DNA of 64,000 bases from Branchiostoma floridae (Eukaryota; Chordata; Leptocardii; Amphioxiformes; Branchiostomatidae). The position numbers and the translations under genes were made by a program. The notes below the pieces were generated by a model. That model made no database searches. It had not been told where the DNA came from and saw only the letters and a program-made list of their open reading frames with translations. Below, one piece after another: positions 56,525-64,000 of the stretch (position 1 is its first letter; the number at the start of each line of letters is the position of its first letter). The stretch lies in NCBI RefSeq assembly GCF_000003815.2, contig NC_049991.1, positions 16,600,776-16,664,775 of the forward strand, read 5' to 3'.

Positions 56525-56659
56525 AGGTTCGACTCTGCGTAGGGGAATGTCTTCTTCGCGCAGGACAGTGAGTCAGTGTATGTTTAGCGTAAATATCCCA
56601 CAGTAGGCCTAACGCACAGGGATCAAGTAAAGTATATCTCAATAAAAAAAACCCAGACA

Positions 56660-58726
56660 ATTCAAATAAACATTTTATTCGTAGTACAAAAGATATCATA
56701 TTGAATATGGAACGTGCATACATCTATAAAACGTAGTTTTCACTTATCTAGCGATTCAATCTCAACATCAACAGTATCAATGTACGTAAACAAACTTATA
56801 AATGCGAATTTCCTTTTGAAACTTAAACAATCGAGAAATAGATCTACAAGGGCAAACCTGTCCCAACATTCTGTTCCCATTGACGCTGGTTTCAGCCTGA
56901 CATATTCATTTAGGATAAAAACATAATGTTCATTTTCACCCTGCCTGAAGATACATGTAGTTTTAGCTCTTTTTTTATCGGACCTGAAGCACTGATGTAA
57001 ATCCTACACCCACCCAAATTGGTAGTTCTTAGCAAAGATATTTTACTAATTGGACGTATGATATGACGAAGTATCATTTCAGTAAATGAAAAAAAAAAGA
57101 CGTAACTGTCAACATCTGTTTAAGAGTACTAGCCCTCGCAAAATGGGAAAAAAACAACGTTTAAACGGCTAGAGAGTGTAAGCGAATGGTAAGGGACAAT
57201 CCTTAGCTCTCATCAGTATCATGAAGTAAACAACAGTAAAAGCAAGAAATTTTGAGTCCAATTTTTGTGTTGGAAATTACAGTTAAACTAGTTCTATAAC
57301 AGTAAAAGCAGGTAGGTACCATAGACCCATAGTGTCATGTACAATCTACTTTCATACCCTTCCACATCTAGCTTCAGGCAGATTTACGTAGGATACATAC
57401 TGGTTAAAACAACACAACAGCTTATAAACAAACAAGACTGCTTCTACCTAACACACAACTGGAAGAACGTAACAAAACATCTATGAAATAAATATGGCAT
57501 GAAAGCAACATCCGTATAAAGTTAGGGGAACGTATTTCATTACTATGTACAATTATCTTCTTCCTCTCATAAACTGGTTTTATTTTCCTTAATTCAAGTA
57601 AAAAAGCGTGGTATCTTTCCATTTTGCAGATTCAGGTACCAGACCATTGGCAAAAAGGTGGACAATGTAAAACCAACCAGTATATTTCAATACCCTGTTT
57701 TGACATGATGGTGACTTGATGAAAATCAGTTTGCCAATGTGGTACAACAATAGTTTGTTCTACTCTAGAAATAACAATAGGAATAGAAACAGTACTGATA
57801 CACAATACCAAACTATGGATATACTGACAACTTGCCCAACAACAAAGTTACTGGAAAACATTCTTCCTTCATGATGAATTTTCGTTCCAACAAAACAGAG
57901 CCCAAATTTTGATGATGCATAGCTATGCAAGACTTTACAAGAATACAGAAATAAGTAGAATACCTGATAACAAAAAAATATGACATGAAGTATTCAACTA
58001 TGGTCTGTCTTTAAATCAAACTGTCAACATGTCATAAAGGAACAAATGTTTCCGATATGAGTGTAAAATTTGCTCATGGCAGCAGAGCACCAAGCTATAG
58101 TACTGCCTTTGGTCCAGTTGTCAAAACCTAAGAGTTAACATGGAGTTTCCAATAGACTTCTTCAGTGGAATGGCTGTACTTTGTAATAGGCATGCCTTCG
58201 AAAGCTTCTTGTGCACTCAAAGTGCAGAGTAAGCTTGCAATGAATTCATAAGTTCACCAGACGCTCTTGCCATGTGAATGCTTGAAATTGAAATGGAGTC
58301 TCCTTCTACATTTAAAAAAAAAACTGTTCCCTGTTGTGCTTGACTCCTGCTTTTTTACAAGGCCACTTGAGCACTGTTTTTGGTCAGATCATCATTCCTA
58401 TTTACGTGTAAAAATATCTTTGTACATTTTATCTTACTGGCTATATCCACAAAACGTTAAGTTTAAAAGACAATATAAATATACTGGCCATATACTGTCC
58501 ATGTTGAGTTTTGCACAGATCAAATAAGACTTGCCTTCCCTGTATTTAAATGTCTAAAGTCTGAAAGCTTTCTCCTGTATGGTGCATTTTCCAACATTCA
58601 TGACAAATACAAAACTTGACTTTCAGCTAACATAATGTTGTGTTCGTATGACTTCAAGAACTGGAACAAACTGTACAAAGAATGTATACTTAAATATTAC
58701 CAGTACCAGTTTACCAAACTGCAGAA
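56660..58726 (-). other. Probable 3' UTR of the ATF7IP-like gene, with AATAAA at 56674-56679
   Basis: About 2 kb of AT-rich sequence without coding potential follows the stop codon at 58727. A minus-strand AATAAA lies at 56674-56679. The length and lack of other features suit a long 3' UTR; the end is inferred. Confidence 0.55.
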
Positions 58727-61700
58727 CTAAGACGAAGACAAGTCAATACTACAAGGTGCACTGAACGGTCCCACCCTTTGGTACACATCCATAGCTCTCA
58801 CAGCAAAATGGTAGGTGCTCCCAGGTAAGAACTGGGTCAGGGTGCAGGCCATCGGCAGCGGTAACGCTTTCACGTCGCCAATCTTCTTCCACAGCGCAGT
58901 GTTGGGCTGCCCGGTCCCCTCCTGATAGGCAAACAGCTGGTAGCAGTCCACCGTCGGAGCGTGAGGGTTGGGCGGCTCGGTGACGTTCCACGACAACACG
59001 ATACCGTTCCCCGCCCTGGCGATGTGGAGCGTGGTCCTGTGGGGCAGGGGAAGGTTGGCGTACTGAGGGGGTAGCTGTGGCGAGGGTGGAGGAGGCTGAG
59101 GGAGGGGGGCAGGGTGCTGGTTGTTGCCTGGGTGGGGATGGTTTGCTGGCTGTGGAGGTTGTGGCGGCTGCTGCATAGCTGGTGGCCTCTGGGGGAAGGT
59201 TGGTTGCATAGGTGGCCTCATTTGTTGGACCTATTGGTCAAGGGGAAGGTAGTAACAAGTTAAGCAGAATGCTGGAGTTAGAGTTAGACACACAAAGCTT
59301 AGTTGTGACTCTTTTTCTCTGTGTAACATAACCTACCAGAGCAGCAAGCCAGGACAACAGTCAACAGGAGGTTATGACCTCTGCAGCAGATCTTGTTGCC
59401 TGGGAGTCTGGCTGGTGATGTCCTATACTGATGTTCATGTCATACCTACGCGATGACATTCAATATAGGTATTCTGGTAATAGTTTTTTTACTTGTCTCA
59501 AACATGAGGGGGCATATTTTGTGTGCGTTAATAGGGCCAATGAAAGGATTTTCTAATCTCCTCTCGCTTTGAAGGGCCAAAATCATGCAGGCTCTACGGG
59601 GCCAATGGTCAAGGGACCAAGTACCAAAAGAAATGGGCAGCAAAAGTGTATTTTGAGCCAAAAAAAAAAAGACCCCAGAGAGTCTGTTATGGACGCTACC
59701 CATTTTAGCACCTTTGTGGGATGAGGAAAGGTATGTCAAGACACAAGAAATGCCACAAATAGTACCCTTTACTGACTGATACTGAGTCAGCTAGCCTAGC
59801 TATATATAGAATACAACACGGTGTATTCCGTATCACCCGAGGTGAACAAATTTAGTGCCCTCGAACAAAAAGTGTTGCAACAGTAATGTGGCGCCGCACT
59901 CGGCCCGCTAGAAACAGTTTGATTTATTCGAATGGAGCCCATGTGATACGCCTTTGGAACCTGGGTGACACGGAAGTTATGGCCCGGTCCGGAACACCCG
60001 TATCGAACGTTTTCGCGTCACAGGTACGACATAAATGACAAATATTACACCAAATTAGTTATATTACATTGGACATTGTAGAGTGTACCTGAGGAGGGTT
60101 GTTAGAGTGCAACAGAGGTGGGGGAGCTGGCCTGGGGACCACAGCGGGCCCGGCTGGTCTGGGACCCTGCATCATGTTGGCTGGAGGCTGGACCTGGTGG
60201 AAGGCCTGGCGATAAGCCTGCACCGTCTGCGGCATCGGGTGCCTGGCCTGGACCACCACGTTGGGCACGGGGTGTCGCTGAGGCTGCAGAAATACAGGAA
60301 AGGTGCGTTCTATATTAATCCTAAACAAATATCACTAATATAATCATGCAAGCAGATGCATGGCTTTGTAGGGAAGCGGGCAAAGCAAGCAGAGAGGAAA
60401 AAGCACTTAAAAGGTGTATAAAATGATGCAAGAGGGCATGCAAAACCCAACAACCTGGTGAGCAGTATTACTAAGCACGAGACCACCCTGTGCTACTCAC
60501 TGATTAGATCGTACTACAAGAGCTCAGTCATGGGACAATACAATAGAGCAGAAAATGCCATTTGCACATTGTTTTATGGGGATAAAATCATTTATTAAAA
60601 AGATAGTCTTGCCAATGTTGGTTATATTCAATGCATATAACATTCCTCAGAATGGACTTGCCTCATTAAAACCTTAAACTTAGCATCTTTCTTGATTACC
60701 TACAAATGTATACATAGACAGGCACCTCATTTTACAGACTTCTTTGATGGCATTCTTACTTGCCTATGCAACAGCGATTTCATAATTATAATTAAACGAC
60801 GGCTATAGTGTACAACCAGAAATAAAAGCAAAGGTTGGAAGAAGAGAACCAAGAATTCTATGCTTTCATTTCCTTGGGGACCCCTTTTAGAATCAACTTC
60901 CTGTTGTTCCAATGTAGAAAACATTTAAGCTTCTTGATAGCTAAATTCCATGGCAGATGCACAAACAGTTATTGATATGCAAACAAAAAGGCTTAAATCA
61001 GTCTTAGTCTGGTGTAAGTGCCAAAAACTAAAGCTTATCAAAATTGTAGAAGATCAGAAACATGATATTAACAGCACATGATATTAACAATCAACCTTTT
61101 CTTTGGTAATGACAAAAATAAATGCAAGCAAACAAGCAAGGAAACTGGCTGAAATTCATCTTTACTAGATTTGAGAAAGAATCAGAGCCTTGAAATGTTA
61201 AAGCAAGTTGAGGCATGAAGCATCAAAGCATTCTCCTACGCAGACGCATCCAACGGCAACAGCAAACTGCCTCTTGTCTGTACTCTGCTATCTCAACCGT
61301 CACAATCAGTTCCTGTGGGCGTTGCCACAAACCAGCTGTCAGCCAATCAGAGAATAGGCCTTTCAGTTTTCAAAAGAGATCTTGCATGGATAAGGGTAAG
61401 CTCATTAGTATTTATAAACAGGGCAGTCAGGAACTGATGGTGACGGTTGAGATAGCAGAGTACAGACAAGAGGCGATTTGCTGGCGCTGTTGGATGTCTC
61501 TGCGTAGGAGAATGCATGATAGGGGTCAGGCAGCAAGCAAGGAAAGGCAGCAGCAGCAATGGCAAGCTGGTATTCCAAGGCAGGCACCTGAGTGTAGTGG
61601 TTGTACAGAGGGTTCCCTTGCTGTGACGGCTGCATGCACATAACAGGAGGACTCAAGACGGATTCCACAACATGTGCTGGCTACAGAAAGACAAAAGTGT

Positions 61701-63790
61701 AGCCTATGGCAGAAGTCTACACTACAAGGATCTCTAGATCTTAATGAATACAGTGTTACACTACAAGTTAGCACTGCAAATATAAGTGCATGTGCAGCTA
61801 TGTTGTGAATTACTTATAACAGGGTTATTGCATGAATCCCTACTTTTGCAATTTTTCACAATTAACATACAGTTACAAAAAGAAGAAAAACGAAAGAAAA
61901 AAAGAAGAAAAACGAGAGAAAAAAATAATTCATCCTTAAAAAATGTTTCCAAGGGGAAAATATGCAGCTTCAGTGTGGTCAAAAAGGATGGATGATAGCA
62001 ATGCAAAGCAAATCAGTCGGCTTGAGGTTGCATATCCATTCCTTATACTGCCTTTGTTTGATAAAGTGCATACATGAACAAACACACATAATACAATGTG
62101 TGTACAAAAGAACAATTTACCAGTAGCCAGAAACAGGAGAAACATTTGTGAATAGTTTTAACAGGTTGGCTGATCAATGAATTCTTTGTAGACAATCACA
62201 TAAATACTCTGAACTGTGAAGAGGGGGGGGTTGTACAAGCCTAGCCATGTTTGGGACTGCAGTCTTAGCAGCACCACCAAACAGCAAAAAGTATATCCAG
62301 TTGATATTGTCCAGGGGATGGTATAGACTGAAGAACTACCGACAAATTTGTAGGTAATATTTTTTTTATGTGAACAAAGAAATTCTAAACCCAGAAGGAA
62401 AGATAGATACAATGTGCAGTACACCTCCATGATACTGTAAATGCATTTAAGTTCGCAGGGATTTAATTTCGCGGTAGCAGAAAAAGGACATTTCGCAGTG
62501 GTTTTAAGTTCGCGGTAGCACCATGCACTGTAGTCTCTTACTGCCATAGAAAAATGTTCGCGGTGGTTTTAAGTTCACGGTAAAGCTGTCAACACTAAAC
62601 CACCGCGAAACTTTCTGCATTTACAGTACTGTATCATCACACGTTTGTCCTTACCTGTCCTACGAAGGCAGAAGTTGTGACAGCGGGCGGCCTGAAGGTG
62701 CCAGCAGTCTGCACCCGCGGCATCACAGGCTGGCCTACGTAACCCACCGTGCTCTGTGGTATCTGGGCCAGCACCTGAACTGGAGGTCTCTGGTACGCCG
62801 GAGCAGTTGGCGGCATGGAGTGCATTGGATTTTGTCCCACCTGCTGTACAGTGGTGGCAACCGGTCGAAAGTTCGGCGGCGCTTGGATCGCTCGTGTGCT
62901 GTTCACGATGGCTTGTACGACGTTGGTGATGTTTCTTGCGTTGCTGTTGCTGGTGCTGATAGCGACAGGCACGGGTTGGGGATTGTTGAAGGGGCGTACT
63001 TGAGACGTTGGTCGTGCTTGGGACGTGGGAGCGACAGTGTTGGGAGCAGCCGAGGGAGTAGCCACTGCTTTCAGGAGAGGTGGGGGACCTGCACCGGAGG
63101 GCTTCCTTCCCTGGGCGGATGCCTATGGAGAATGGTTTATTGCCATTGACATTAAAACTCTTGCAGCACATGCACAAAAGGCTGAGTTGTCATCGTTTTT
63201 TTAGTCAGTATTTCATCCTCTAACTTGACAAGATCGAGCGACAAAATAACATCTAATTGTTTACAATAATTGATTGTTATTACACAAAGAAACATTCACT
63301 ACTGTACACAAATTACCCATCATATATGTACATCCAAACAACAATACATCTTAGAATTACTTCAACACAGCAAGGTGATGATGACTGAGTGTATACGTTG
63401 GCAGATAGCACAAGAAAACAAAGAAAAGGACACTCATAAACAAAGTTGAGTATTCTGACTATCATGTTATTGTGACTTAAATATTTTGTCTTAACCCTTG
63501 AAAATTTTTGGCCAATTCAAGCCCCCTAAATGAAGATGGTTAATTAATCAGATCAGTAAAACTTGACGTATCCTGTGCTGTTGCTGCAGATTTACTTCAC
63601 CAATCGATGCAGTTTGCTACAAAGGAAATTTACATGTTGCTTAATTTTATCAAGGTTACATGATAAATATCTTCACAATATACCTGAGTTTCTTCTGCGT
63701 CCTCAGTAAGGTCGATTACTGCGTTAATCTTCCCTGCATCTTGGGACGGTACGCGGGCCTTCTCTGGAGTTTTCTGTCTTGTAGGAGGTG
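58727..63790 (-). CDS. ATF7IP: ATF7IP (MCAF)-like protein, C-terminal five exons, 5' part outside the window
   Basis: Exons are 63684-63790, 62655-63122, 61588-61680, 60089-60283 and 58727-59230 (stop). All are phase compatible, giving about 454 residues. The first holds AVIDLTEDAEE, a SUMO-interacting motif. The next three are rich in Pro, Gln, Thr and Val. The last ends in a fibronectin type III domain with GNGIVLSWNVTEP, YQLFAYQEG, KKIGDVKALPLPMACTLTQF and YHFAVRAMDVYQRVGPF, closely matching vertebrate ATF7IP. That protein is a nuclear cofactor that stabilises the H3K9 methyltransferase SETDB1 and links it to MBD1 and other repressors. The N-terminal half lies right of the window. Vertebrates have two genes (ATF7IP, ATF7IP2); this is probably the pre-duplication form. 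Confidence 0.93.
61229..61514. mobile_element. MITE (CATCCTCCTACGCAGGGACA family), copy 2
   Basis: 286 bp with ends CATTCTCCTACGCAGACGCA and TGTCTCTGCGTAGGAGAATG. The internal CCACAAACCAGCTGTCAGCC and GAATAGGCC segments match copy 1 in inverted orientation. It lies in the ATF7IP-like intron, about 75 bp from exon 61588-61680. Confidence 0.85.
62433..62628. repeat. GTTCGCGG palindromic repeat, inverted full copy
   Basis: It begins TACTGTAAATGCATTTAAGT and ends TTTCTGCATTTACAGTA, the reverse orientation of 38010-38220. It abuts the donor side of ATF7IP-like exon 62655-63122, leaving fewer than 30 bp between. Confidence 0.85.
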
Positions 63791-64000
63791 CTGAAAGAAT
63801 AAGACATACAGACCATCAAGTACATGAAAGAAAATGCTGTTCAATGTGTATGTTATCCTTTCTAAAATTAAAAGAGTATGAGGAAAAAGGTGCAGCATTG
63901 AACATTGATTTTCCAAATCTAAACCAGACTGGCCGTGGCCTTAGATTTTTAAAAGTTCACGATAAAATTCTGACGAAAGAAGAATTTTTCCAGTTTTCGT

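Overview
The window is intron-rich animal DNA. It has short exons with GT-AG introns, many miniature inverted-repeat elements, LINE remnants and three assembly gaps. The gene content (an RNF213-type giant E3 ligase, a NACHT-LRR gene and an ATF7IP-like gene) and the repeat style fit an invertebrate deuterostome. A cephalochordate (amphioxus) is the best guess; the species is inferred and not proven.

About 1-37.8 kb, minus strand: most of one very large RNF213-like gene (AAA+ ATPase / RING E3 ligase). I assembled 53 coding exons from the start codon at 37828 to the last exon inside the window (678-801). Every exon junction is compatible in reading phase, giving about 3,587 codons. They run from the N-terminal zinc ribbon, through a disordered linker, a CBM20-like domain and the N-arm, to the dynein-like AAA core with the AAA2, AAA3 and AAA4 P-loops and the segments after it. 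The RING and C-terminal parts lie beyond position 1. The introns hold two plus-strand LINE copies (23.1-25.0 and 28.9-30.3 kb), a decayed tRNA-Leu-like sequence (34.0 kb), palindromic elements, a perfect 288-bp inverted repeat beside a gap (11.4/12.4 kb), and fragments of RNF213 exons that look like remains of a paralogue or of local duplication (3.1, 6.4 and 6.6 kb).

37.8-41.3 kb is the upstream region of that gene; 41.7-49.5 kb, minus strand, is a complete nine-exon NACHT gene (962 residues) with leucine-rich-like C-terminal repeats and no recognisable N-terminal effector domain. Two innate-immunity-type genes therefore lie head-to-tail less than 4 kb apart.

49.6-53.3 kb is intergenic and holds one gap. 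53.5-55.8 kb, plus strand, is a small TATA-driven four-exon gene for a secreted coiled-coil protein (228 residues). Its middle exons come from a duplication that also copied intron sequence. 56.66-63.8 kb, minus strand, is the 3' half of an ATF7IP (MCAF)-like gene with a SUMO-interacting motif, a proline/glutamine-rich region, a C-terminal fibronectin type III domain and a 3' UTR of about 2 kb.

Only the RNF213-like and NACHT genes have an obvious functional link: both belong to families of intracellular ATPases used in defence. That link is inferred from family knowledge.
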